Assembly (NCBI GenBank): GCA_963931605.1
Contig: OZ007031.1
Span: 310,001 to 374,000 of the forward strand
Source: CALUOB01 sp944322305
GTDB lineage: Bacteria; Actinomycetota; Coriobacteriia; Coriobacteriales; Coriobacteriaceae
DNA length: 64,000 nt
Direction of reading: 5' to 3'
How positions within the stretch are numbered: position 1 is the first letter of the stretch; each line of letters opens with the position of its first letter. Shown one piece after another: positions 18,268 to 30,044 of the stretch. A program made the position numbers and the translations under genes. The notes under the pieces were generated by a model that saw nothing but the letters and a program-made list of their open reading frames with translations, ran no database searches and was not told where the DNA came from.

Positions 18268-18882
18268 CTACGCGAGGTCCACCGGCCGGCCGCGGTCGTA
18301 GGTGCGGTCGTCCTCTTCGGTGATCGCGCGCGCCACGCGGCAGGGCGTGCCGTAGGCCACCACGCCGGCGGGCACGTCGCGCGTGACCACGCTGCCCGCG
18401 CCGATGACCGAGCCGTCGCCGATGGTCACCCCCGGCATGATGAGGCACCCAGCGCCGACCCACACGCGCCTTCCTATGCGCACGGGCTTGTTGTACTGCG
18501 CCTGCATGGCGCGCAGGCGCGGGGAAACGGGGTGCGTTCCCGTCACGATGGTCACGTTGGGGCCGATCATCGTGTCGTCGCCGACGGCTATCTCGGTATC
18601 GTCCACCAGCGTGAGCCCGAAGTTCGCGTACACGCGGTCTCCCAAGCGCAGGTGCTTGCCGCCCCAGTTGGCATGGAACGGCGCTTCGATCACGCAATCG
18701 TCGCCCACCTCGGCGAACATCTCCGTAAGCATGGCCGCCCGCTCCGCGAGCTGGCTCGGCATCAGCCGGTTGTACCGCTCCACCGCATCGCAGCGGGCCA
18801 GTTGCTCCGCATACCACGGGTTGTCCGTGCAGCGGTACAGCCTTCCGTCGTGCATGCGCTTCTCTAGGTCCTGGTGCTCCAT
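18268..18882 (-). CDS. Maltose/galactoside O-acetyltransferase-type protein (left-handed beta-helix)
   Basis: This 204-residue protein belongs to the sugar O-acetyltransferase family (Maa/LacA). It has the N-terminal Maa domain (MHDGRLYRCTDNPWYAEQLARCDAVERYNRL, residues 10-40), then hexapeptide repeats and the conserved NFGLTLVDDTEIAVGDDTMIGPNVTIVTGTHP, where His is catalytic. PVRIGRRVWVGAGCLIMPGVTIGDGSVIGAGSVV completes the helix. It would transfer acetyl from acetyl-CoA to a sugar hydroxyl. The exact sugar is unknown. The start ATG 18882 follows GAAAGGGGG. No defect is seen. Confidence 0.92.
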   Translation of the reverse strand: MEHQDLEKRMHDGRLYRCTDNPWYAEQLARCDAVERYNRLMPSQLAERAAMLTEMFAEVGDDCVIEAPFHANWGGKHLRLGDRVYANFGLTLVDDTEIAVGDDTMIGPNVTIVTGTHPVSPRLRAMQAQYNKPVRIGRRVWVGAGCLIMPGVTIGDGSVIGAGSVVTRDVPAGVVAYGTPCRVARAITEEDDRTYDRGRPVDLA

Positions 18883-19184
18883 GGCGCCCCCTTTCCGTCT
18901 TTACCTTGGTTTTCAAAGAGGCGGTCGCGCTGCGGCGCGATGTCCTCGGCGTGCAGAGGGCGGTGCCGCCTGTCGTTTCGCCGCGCTCCTTTTCCGATTT
19001 TCCCACAAAGGCGTCAGCGGGCTCTCGCCGGCGGCCCTGGAAGGGGTGGTTTCTGCGCGCCGGGCGCGCCAGCCGCCGGATGCTCGGACGGCCTTCGCCT
19101 TAGGAGAGAAACCCCTGCCCTTATCGGCCGGGGCGGTGTATGCTGTGCTGCGGAACCAAACCGGTTTGAGGCAAAGGAGAAGCC

Positions 19185-20330
19185 ATGTCCGATACTCTGA
19201 AAACCTACCCCGCCGGCCCCGTTGGGCGCGTGGAGCGCGTTCGCGACCTTATGGCCGAGCGCGGTTACGACGCCGTGCTCGTGCGCGACGAGGCCAACCT
19301 GCGCTGGCTTACCGGCGCGGAGGGCACCTTCGATTTCACCTACGAGTTCCCGCACGCTGCCGTCATCACCTCGGACGAGCTCTTCCTGCACACCGACTCG
19401 CGCTATTACAACACGTTCCAGGAGCACCTGCCCCAGGACGGCCCCTCCTGGAAGCTCGACATGGAGATCATCGACATCCCGCGCTGGGTGGCGGAGCGCG
19501 TGCGCGCAACGCGGAGCCGCACGCTCGCCATCGAGGATTCGACGCAGCTTTCCTTCTACACCGGCCTGATGCGCGGCTTGGAGGACCTCTCCGCGCCGGC
19601 GCTTATCGTCCAGATGCACGGGGACATCAACCGCATGCGCATCGTGAAGGATGCCGAGGAGATCGCCCTCATGCGCCACGCCCAGTCCATAACCGACGCG
19701 GCGTTCGACCACATGTGCGGCTTCATTCGCGCCGGCCTCACCGAGAAGCAGATCCGCACCGAGCTCGAGAGCTTCATGTTCGAGAACGGCGCCGACGGCC
19801 TGGCGTTCTCGTCTATCGTGGCAAGCGGCCCCAACACTGCGAACCCGCATGCCATTCCGTCCGACCGCGTGGTCGAGCCCGGCGATTTCGTGCTCATGGA
19901 TTACGGTGCGTCCTACCATGATTACCGGTCCGACATGACGCGCACCGTCGTGGTGGGGGAGCCCGCCGCTTGGCAGCGCGAGGTGTACGACACGGTGCGC
20001 CGCGCGCACGAGGAGGTCGCCGCGCAGGCTCGTGCGGGCGTCATCGGCTCGGACATGCAGGCGCTTGCGGTCCGCATCATCTCCGAGGCGGGCTACGGCG
20101 ACTACTTCAAGCACGGGTTGGGCCATGGCGTCGGCATCGATATCCACGAGCTGCCCAATTTTGGCCGTACATACGACAAGCCCGTTCCGGCGGGCGCCGT
20201 GGTGACCAACGAGCCGGGGGTCTACCTGCCCGGAAAGGGCGGTGTGCGCCTTGAGGACTACGGTTTGGTGACCGAGGACGGCTACGAGCCGTTTACGCGG
20301 AGCACGCACGATCTCGTGATCGTGGGGTAG
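19185..20330 (+). CDS. M24 family Xaa-Pro aminopeptidase
   Basis: The 381-residue enzyme has a creatinase N-terminal domain (residues ~10-145) and a pita-bread M24 metallopeptidase domain. Visible metal-site regions are MDYGASYHDYRSDMTRTVVVG (two Asp), LGHGVGIDIHELP (His), TNEPGVYLPG (Glu) and GGVRLEDYGLVTEDG (Glu). It removes an N-terminal residue before proline, or cleaves X-Pro dipeptides. Start ATG 19185 follows AAAGGAGAAG. It sits upstream of fba, 120 bp apart, and is probably separate. Confidence 0.93.
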   Translation: MSDTLKTYPAGPVGRVERVRDLMAERGYDAVLVRDEANLRWLTGAEGTFDFTYEFPHAAVITSDELFLHTDSRYYNTFQEHLPQDGPSWKLDMEIIDIPRWVAERVRATRSRTLAIEDSTQLSFYTGLMRGLEDLSAPALIVQMHGDINRMRIVKDAEEIALMRHAQSITDAAFDHMCGFIRAGLTEKQIRTELESFMFENGADGLAFSSIVASGPNTANPHAIPSDRVVEPGDFVLMDYGASYHDYRSDMTRTVVVGEPAAWQREVYDTVRRAHEEVAAQARAGVIGSDMQALAVRIISEAGYGDYFKHGLGHGVGIDIHELPNFGRTYDKPVPAGAVVTNEPGVYLPGKGGVRLEDYGLVTEDGYEPFTRSTHDLVIVG

Positions 20331-20451
20331 GGGCCGGGGCACGTTCCTTTCCAGTCCCTGACCGCACGCTTGCCGAGTTGCGGGTATACGGATGCCCGCC
20401 GAGTGGTATGCTACGTCTGTGTGGTAAAACCATCCTGTTTTGGAGGTACAG

Positions 20452-21321
20452 ATGCTCGTTAACGCTGCAGAGATGCTCAAGAACGCCGAGGCCGGCAAGT
20501 ACGCCCTGGGTGCGTTCAACACCAACAACCTGGAGTGGACGCTCGCCATTCTCCAGGCCGCCGAGGAGGCCAAGAGCCCGCTGATCATGCAGTGCACCGC
20601 CGGTGCCGCTAAGTGGATGGGCAGCTTCAAGGTCTGCGCCGACATGGTCAAGGCCGCCGTCGAGGCCCTCAACATCACCGTCCCGGTGGCTCTGCACCTC
20701 GATCACGGCTCCTACGAGGACTGCTTCAAGGCCATCGACGCCGGCTTCACCTCCATCATGTACGACGGCTCCCATGAGGAGACCTTCCAGATCAACCTCG
20801 ACCGCACCAAGGAGCTCGTGGAGCTCGCCCACTCCAAGGGCCTGTCCATCGAGGCCGAGGTCGGCGGCATCGGCGGCGTCGAGGACGGCGTGGCTTCCTC
20901 CGGCGAGCTTGCCGATCCCAACGAGTGCAAGCAGATCGCCGACCTGGGCGTCGACTTCCTGGCTTGCGGCATCGGCAACATCCACGGCGTCTATCCGGCG
21001 GACTGGGCTGGCCTCTCCTTCGATCGTCTGGCCGAGATCAAGGCCCAGACCGGCGACCTGCCGCTCGTCCTGCACGGCGGCACCGGTATTCCGGTTGACC
21101 AGATCCAGAAGGCCATCTCGCTGGGCGTCTCCAAGATCAACGTGAACACCGACCTGCAGCTCGCCTTCGCCGCTGCTACCCGCAAGTACATCGAGGAGGG
21201 CAAGGACCAGCAGGGCAAGGGCTTCGACCCGCGCAAGGTCCTCAAGCCGGGCCGCGACGCCATCGTTGCGCGCACCAAGGAGCTCATGGAGGAGTTCGGT
21301 TCCGTGGGCAAGGCCGAGTAG
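20452..21321 (+). CDS. fba: Class II fructose-bisphosphate aldolase
   Basis: The 289-residue zinc enzyme cleaves fructose 1,6-bisphosphate in glycolysis. ATG 20452 was chosen because TGGAGG lies just upstream; an earlier ATG overlaps it. Zinc and substrate motifs are LHLDHGSYEDCFKAIDAGFTSIMYDGSH (about residues 81-108), EAEVGGIGG, CGIGNIHGVY and LHGGTGIP. The NVNTDLQLAF segment binds phosphate. Codon use is strongly biased (mostly C-ending codons), consistent with high expression. A good terminator follows. Confidence 0.96.
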   Translation: MLVNAAEMLKNAEAGKYALGAFNTNNLEWTLAILQAAEEAKSPLIMQCTAGAAKWMGSFKVCADMVKAAVEALNITVPVALHLDHGSYEDCFKAIDAGFTSIMYDGSHEETFQINLDRTKELVELAHSKGLSIEAEVGGIGGVEDGVASSGELADPNECKQIADLGVDFLACGIGNIHGVYPADWAGLSFDRLAEIKAQTGDLPLVLHGGTGIPVDQIQKAISLGVSKINVNTDLQLAFAAATRKYIEEGKDQQGKGFDPRKVLKPGRDAIVARTKELMEEFGSVGKAE

Positions 21322-21370
21322 GCATTCTCCGCAAACGGCACCCGCTTCTCACAGGAGAGGCGGAAATAGG

Positions 21371-21398
21371 GCGGGCGTCTTCGGGCGCCCGCTTTTTC
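21371..21398 (+). terminator. Terminator after fba
   Basis: GCGGGCG (21371-21377) pairs with CGCCCGC, loop TCTTCGGG, followed by TTTTT. Confidence 0.88.
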
Positions 21399-21442
21399 TC
21401 TGGCACGACGCGTCCGCCTGTGGTAGCATCTTCACGTGCAAT

Positions 21443-21526
21443 GCCCGAGTGGCGGAATTGGCAGACGCAGTGGACTCAAAATCCACCGATGGCGACATCG
21501 TGCGAGTTCGAGTCTCGCCTCGGGCA
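21443..21526 (+). tRNA. tRNA-Leu (anticodon CAA)
   Basis: The acceptor stem GCCCGAG pairs with CTCGGGC. The anticodon stem GTGGA/TCCAC encloses the loop CTCAAAA, giving anticodon CAA for codon TTG. A long variable arm (GATG..CATC) is typical of tRNA-Leu. The T stem is GCGAG/CTCGC with loop TTCGAGT. CCA is not encoded. A terminator follows 15 bp later. Confidence 0.96.
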
Positions 21527-21541
21527 CCCGTGCAAACGAGT

Positions 21542-21568
21542 AAGGTCACCCGCAGGGGTGACCTTTTT
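21542..21568 (+). terminator. Terminator after tRNA-Leu
   Basis: AAGGTCACCC and GGGTGACCTT form a perfect 10-bp stem with loop GCAG and a TTTTT tail. Confidence 0.92.
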
Positions 21569-21630
21569 GCTATGCACGAGCTTCTCGCGGGGTGCGAACG
21601 CCTACGAGGAGGTCTGTCGTTGTGCGCGGT

Positions 21631-21858
21631 TTGTGAACGTGCCTGGCTTGTGGTACTATACGCAAGCGAACCACGCCGGCTTCACCTGATGCCGGCTCAC
21701 TAAGCGGAACCTGCGGGTTCCCACCTTTCGGCGCCGTATGAGCAGCTGTCTGGTCACACAAAAGAACCTGGCACGTTACCGTGCTTCTCGCTTTTGTCAC
21801 CCGGATGCTCATCATGCAGCTCCGGGTTTTTTATTCCACAACGGAGGAGGTGGAGAAA
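21631..21858 (+). promoter_or_regulatory. infC-rpmI-rplT promoter and structured leader
   Basis: TTGTGA (21631-21636) and TACTAT (21654-21659) are 17 bp apart and form a good promoter. The ~190-nt leader contains the hairpins GCCGGC..GCCGGC (about 21674-21696) and GGAACC-TGC-GGGTTCC (about 21706-21721), and ends in an attenuator just before the infC ribosome-binding site. This fits autoregulated infC leaders (L20- or IF3-responsive) known in other bacteria; the class here is inferred. Confidence 0.75.
21799..21832 (+). terminator. Attenuator terminator in infC leader
   Basis: ACCCGGA (21799-21805) pairs with TCCGGGT (21821-21827), with inner GC pairs, and is followed by six T. It lies 11 bp before the infC Shine-Dalgarno sequence, so it works inside the operon, not at its end. 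Confidence 0.85.
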
Positions 21859-22404
21859 ATAGCCAAGTCCAACGAGCCCCGTATCAACGAGGCAATCACG
21901 ACTCCGACCTGCCGTCTGATCGGCGTGGACGGTTCCCAGCTCGGCCTGTTCGCCATCCGCGACGCCCAGCGTGTCGCCGACGAGCAGAACCTCGACCTGG
22001 TGGAGATCGCGCCACACGCGAACCCGCCGGTGTGCCGTGTCATGGATTACGGCAAGTACAAGTACGAGCAGGCCATCAAGGCCAAGGCTGCCCGTAAGAA
22101 CCAGTCCAAGGTCGAGGTCAAGGAGATGAAGTTCCGTCCCAAGATCGACGTTGGCGATTACGAGACCAAGAAGGGCCATGTGATGCGCTTCCTCAAGAAG
22201 GGCGCGCGCGTGAAGATCACCATCATGTTCCGCGGTCGCGAGATGGCTCATCCCGAGCAGGGCCTGAACGTGCTCGAGCGCCTCGCAGCTGACCTCAAGC
22301 CGTACGCTACGGTTGAGTCGCAGCCCAAGATGGAGGGCCGCAACATGCACATGACCGTCGCACCTATCAAGGGCGCCTTTGATAGCGTTGACGAGAAGAA
22401 ATAA
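21859..22404 (+). CDS. infC: Translation initiation factor IF-3
   Basis: The 181-residue protein binds the 30S subunit and monitors start codons and initiator tRNA. N-domain: SNEPRINEAITTPTCRLIGVDGSQLG; C-domain: KEMKFRPKIDVGDYETK and HPEQG. I place the start at ATA 21859, eight bases after the strong GGAGGAGG, because upstream in-frame ATGs lie inside the attenuator and GTG 21850 overlaps the Shine-Dalgarno. infC is known to use rare starts (AUU) for autoregulation, so ATA fits. rpmI and rplT follow in the same operon. Confidence 0.92.
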   Translation: MAKSNEPRINEAITTPTCRLIGVDGSQLGLFAIRDAQRVADEQNLDLVEIAPHANPPVCRVMDYGKYKYEQAIKAKAARKNQSKVEVKEMKFRPKIDVGDYETKKGHVMRFLKKGARVKITIMFRGREMAHPEQGLNVLERLAADLKPYATVESQPKMEGRNMHMTVAPIKGAFDSVDEKK

Positions 22405-22429
22405 GTCCGAGACCTGAAGGAGAACCACG

Positions 22430-22627
22430 ATGCCTAAGATGAAGACCCACAAGGGTACGGCCAAGCGCTTCCGCCGCACCGGCACCGGCAAGATCATGCG
22501 CGCCAAGGCGTTCAAGAGCCACATCCTGACCAAGAAGAGCACCAAGCGCAAGCGCGGCTTCCGTCAGGAGACCGAGCTGGCTCCGGCCGACCGCAAGGTC
22601 ATCACCCAGCGCCTCGCGGGCAACTAA
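22430..22627 (+). CDS. rpmI: Ribosomal protein bL35
   Basis: The 65-residue, very basic protein begins PKMKTHKGTAKRFRRTGTGKI, the bL35 signature, followed by KSHILTKKSTKRKRGFR. It is a structural part of the 50S subunit. ATG 22430 follows GAAGGAG and lies 25 bp after infC, within the infC-rpmI-rplT operon. Confidence 0.97.
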   Translation: MPKMKTHKGTAKRFRRTGTGKIMRAKAFKSHILTKKSTKRKRGFRQETELAPADRKVITQRLAGN

Positions 22628-22674
22628 GCCCTCGTACGTTCCGTATCGAAACCCCCTCAAGGAGTTGATCTACC

Positions 22675-23031
22675 ATGGCACGAGTTAAGCGCGCTATGCA
22701 TGCCAAGAAGAAGCGTCGTACCGTCCTCGAGCGTGCGAAGGGTTACTACGGCGTCCGTTCTCGTCATTACAAGGCGGCCAAGGAGCAGGTCCAGCACTCC
22801 CTGCAGTACCAGTACCGCGATCGCCGCAACAAGAAGCGCGAGATCCGCAAGCTCTGGATCACCCGCATCAACGCTGCCTGCCGCATGAACGACCTGTCCT
22901 ACTCCCAGTTCATGCACGGCCTGAAGCTCGCCGGCATCGAGCTCGACCGCAAGGTTCTCTCTCAGATGGCCTACGAGGATCCGCAGTCCTTCGCCGAGCT
23001 CACCGAGATCGTCAAGAAGGCTCTGGCCTAA
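22675..23031 (+). CDS. rplT: Ribosomal protein bL20
   Basis: The 118-residue protein begins ARVKRAMHAKKKRRTVLERAKGYYGVRS, the bL20 signature, with LWITRINAACRMNDLSYSQFMHGLK in the globular half. It binds 23S rRNA early in 50S assembly and in other bacteria represses its own operon through the leader mRNA. ATG 22675 follows AAGGAG. A strong terminator follows. Confidence 0.97.
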   Translation: MARVKRAMHAKKKRRTVLERAKGYYGVRSRHYKAAKEQVQHSLQYQYRDRRNKKREIRKLWITRINAACRMNDLSYSQFMHGLKLAGIELDRKVLSQMAYEDPQSFAELTEIVKKALA

Positions 23032-23056
23032 GCTTCTCATCTTGCACTGGTTAACA

Positions 23057-23083
23057 GGGGGCACCCATCGGGTGCCCCCTTTC
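23057..23083 (+). terminator. Terminator of infC-rpmI-rplT operon
   Basis: GGGGGCACCC and GGGTGCCCCC form a perfect 10-bp stem with loop ATC, followed by TTTC. Confidence 0.9.
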
Positions 23084-23291
23084 TGTTTGCGCCAGGGCAG
23101 CAAGGTGTGCTGTTCGTGGTGTGGCCGTGCAAACGAGACGTGCTGGTGCAGCGCTGCATCCAGATAAAGCACGTGCTGGCACTTCACGGCTGCTTCACAA
23201 CTTCACGATCTACGCTAACGATAAAAGCGCAGCTCACGATATCCGCGAGGGGGAGACTGACGCACCGCGTGAAACCCGTTTAACTTCTTGC

Positions 23292-23491
23292 TTGCATCAA
23301 CCTTACGTTCAGGTAATATAGTTTGCCGTTGAGAGGCAGCAAGCAGCCGTTCACCGAATGAGCCGGTTGTGAAGGAAAATTGAGAAGCACCTAGTGCTTG
23401 ACAAGATTCCGAGCTTCAGATACATTACTTACCTGCGCCGCAGAGGTAAGTACCTAACAGAACTGCGGCGGGGCACCTTGAGAACCGGATA
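23292..23491 (+). promoter_or_regulatory. rRNA operon promoters and leader
   Basis: P1 is TTGCAT (23292-23297), 16 bp, TAATAT (23314-23319). P2 is TTGACA (23398-23403), 17 bp, TACATT (23421-23426). The leader carries GGGGCACCTTGAGAACCGG (from 23469), closely repeated in the 16S-23S spacer; it may be an antitermination or processing element. The rest of the 23084-23700 gap holds no gene. Confidence 0.75.
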
Positions 23492-23701
23492 TCGGCGGAC
23501 GCCGAGGCGAGAGCCGAGGCGGACGCGCGAGAGGGAAAGACGGACAGCGAAGTTTCGGACGAAAACCTTTTCTAGCTCGTACCTTACCAGGACAGCGTTT
23601 AGCGGAGGCGTTTCGCTCCGATGGATCCAAGCTTTTTCCAAAGGCGTATGCGGAGCCGGGCGGACGCCCGGTCGGGGCGGGTGGGCGACCACCCGCCTTC
23701 G

Positions 23702-25211
<1,510 letters not shown>

Positions 25212-25516
25212 TAGGGAGAAGCCCGAGGAAAGACAACCTTATTTCAGAGAAGAAGCCCGGCCGGGCGACCCGGCCCGCATACCTTTCCCGTATCTCGCGC
25301 GCCCAACCGCCGGTCTCCGGTCCCCAGGGCAGCCTGGGGCACCTTGAGAGCCGCATAGCGCAGAGGAGAGAAACCAACGATTCAACCAAGAATAGTTGGT
25401 CGCATCTGAGAGAAGACACGATCACTTCGTTGATCGATCGCAACGCAAGAGTATGCATCATCGCAAGACAATGATTTACCTTGGAGTTCGAGAACGAGAG
25501 GGTTCCGACCCTCTAG
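25212..25516 (+). other. 16S-23S internal transcribed spacer, no tRNA
   Basis: About 305 bp with no tRNA-Ile or tRNA-Ala cloverleaf. It carries GGGGCACCTTGAGAGCCGC (from 25337), a close copy of the leader element at 23469, and inverted pieces such as CCAACGATTC..AATAGTTGG. Confidence 0.85.
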
Positions 25517-28487
<2,971 letters not shown>

Positions 28488-28578
28488 CACACACACCTCT
28501 CAGGCACTCTCTCCCCGAAGCGCTGTGCGGCCCTCAGGGCGCCTTAGGAACCCTCGGCCGGGAAGCGAACGCCGCCTC

Positions 28579-28699
28579 CCGGTCGGCGACCCGAGCGGGG
28601 CGGGCATACCCGGAACCATTCCGAACCCGGAAGTCAAGCGCCCCCGCGCCGAGAGTACTGCCGCGCCAGGCGGCGGGAGGGCAGGGCGTCGCCGACCGG
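28579..28699 (+). rRNA. rrf: 5S ribosomal RNA
   Basis: The ends CCGGTCGGCGAC and GTCGCCGACCG pair as helix I. The interior has CCATTCCGAACCCGGAAGTCAAGC and CGCCGAGAGTACTGC, typical of 5S. About 120 nt. Outside it, AACGCCGCC and GGCGGCGTT pair to form a probable processing stem. Confidence 0.93.
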
Positions 28700-28738
28700 T
28701 AGGCGGCGTTCCCCGTTTAGTTGGGAGCGCTTCTTTTT

Positions 28739-29365
28739 ATGTACACTGTTTTTATCATCGGCAACATAGCTTCAGGTAAGTCCACGGCCTCGCGATACCT
28801 TGAGTCTCGCGGGGCTTTTCGCATAGATCTGGACCAAATGGCCAAAGACCTTTACCAACCGGGTTCTGAGATCGTTCAGCGCCTGGCCGAGGAGTTTGGC
28901 TGGGATGTCTTAAACGCTGACGGCAAGGTGCGCACCGGCGTATTGGCGGCGCGCGCCTTTGCCACTCCTGAAGATACCGCACGCTTGAACAACATCGTTC
29001 ACCCCGTGTTGATGCAGCGCCTGAGCGACATGCTCGTCACGCCGTTTTGCACGGCGGGGTACGCCGCGCCTGTGCTTTCCGTAGTAGAGATATCCGTTGC
29101 GGCGGATTTTGTCGAAGCGTTCAACATGGCTGACGAGGTTCTCGCCGTCACGGCACCGCTGGAGCTGCGCCGAGAGCGTGCGATCGCGCGCGGGATGTCT
29201 GCTGACGACTTTGACGCACGTGCTTCTCGGCAACCGTCTGAGGAGGAGCTGCAGGCCTTGGCCACTACGGTTATTGACAACACTGCGGCAGACGACGGGC
29301 TGTTCCTGGAGCTCGATGCGTGGCTGGCGGATCGCGGCTTGAGCGATATGAGGCGACCGCGATGA
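28739..29365 (+). CDS. coaE: Dephospho-CoA kinase
   Basis: The 208-residue enzyme phosphorylates dephospho-CoA, the last step of coenzyme A synthesis. The P-loop IIGNIASGKSTASRYLESRGA lies at residues 5-25, RIDLDQMAKDLY carries the catalytic Asp region, and LNNIVHPVL matches the CoA-binding part. ATG 28739 was chosen, behind GGGAG; TTG 28721 is an alternative. It starts only ~40 bp after the 5S gene with no clear U-tail terminator between, so rRNA readthrough could feed it. The lytic transglycosylase overlaps its stop codon (ATGA). Confidence 0.9.
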   Translation: MYTVFIIGNIASGKSTASRYLESRGAFRIDLDQMAKDLYQPGSEIVQRLAEEFGWDVLNADGKVRTGVLAARAFATPEDTARLNNIVHPVLMQRLSDMLVTPFCTAGYAAPVLSVVEISVAADFVEAFNMADEVLAVTAPLELRRERAIARGMSADDFDARASRQPSEEELQALATTVIDNTAADDGLFLELDAWLADRGLSDMRRPR

Positions 29366-29949
29366 GCCCCGTACGGTTTTTCAGGTGGTTCCGCGTCATA
29401 CCGCTTTTGGCCTTGCTTATCTTTGCCCTTATCGCCTGGGTCTACTCCTTTGCGCCGTCTGAGCTGCTGCGGTGGTTGTACCCCTTGCATTACGAGGAGG
29501 CTGTCGCAAGCTCAAGCGCCCGTCATGAGGTCGACCCGTTTCTGGTGTGCGCGGTGATCGAGGCGGAGTCTGGCTGGAACGCCAACGCCGAGTCGCACCG
29601 CGGGGCTACGGGGTTGATGCAGCTGATGCCCGAGACGGCGCGCGACATGGTTCGCAAGGGGTTGGTCGACGGCGCCTCGTACGACCCGGAGAACCTCTCG
29701 GACCCTGCCACGAACATCGAGTTCGGCACGGCGTACCTGAGCTACCTGCTCAGGTACTTCAACGGCAGCACTGAGCGCGCTGTTGCGGCTTACAACGCAG
29801 GGCTTTCCAACGTGGAAGACTGGGTGGGCGAGGGAGGCCTTCTGCACAACGCCATCACCTATCCGGAAACGCAAGCGTATCTGGTGCGGGTGCAGAACGC
29901 ACGCTCTCGGTATCAAGAGCTGTATGCCGATCGATTTGCGTTAGAGTAG
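29362..29949 (+). CDS. Lytic transglycosylase (Slt-type), membrane-anchored
   Basis: The 195-residue protein has an N-terminal membrane anchor (about residues 10-28, FRVIPLLALLIFALIAWVYSF) and an SLT domain: VDPFLVCAVIEAESGWNANAESHRGATGLMQLMPETARDM, with catalytic Glu in EAESGW and the GLMQLMP motif, then NIEFGTAYLSYLLRYF and AVAAYNAG. It cleaves peptidoglycan glycan strands to 1,6-anhydro ends at the outer side of the membrane. The start overlaps coaE by 4 bp. A terminator follows. Confidence 0.93.
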   Translation: MSPVRFFRWFRVIPLLALLIFALIAWVYSFAPSELLRWLYPLHYEEAVASSSARHEVDPFLVCAVIEAESGWNANAESHRGATGLMQLMPETARDMVRKGLVDGASYDPENLSDPATNIEFGTAYLSYLLRYFNGSTERAVAAYNAGLSNVEDWVGEGGLLHNAITYPETQAYLVRVQNARSRYQELYADRFALE

Positions 29950-29950
29950 G

Positions 29951-29978
29951 GGGAGCGCCACAGCGGCGCTCCCTTTTT
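29951..29978 (+). terminator. Terminator after lytic transglycosylase gene
   Basis: GGGAGCGCC and GGCGCTCCC form a 9-bp stem with loop ACAGC, followed by TTTTT. Confidence 0.92.
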
Positions 29979-30044
29979 CTGTAGCGAGGCACGTCCGATG
30001 GACACCGGGTATACGCCGGTGGCGTTGGCGAGAGGCGGGTAGAC

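Noticed and set aside
25212..25516. tRNA-Ile or tRNA-Ala in the rRNA spacer
   Set aside because: No cloverleaf, T-loop GTTCGAATC or matching acceptor stem could be found.
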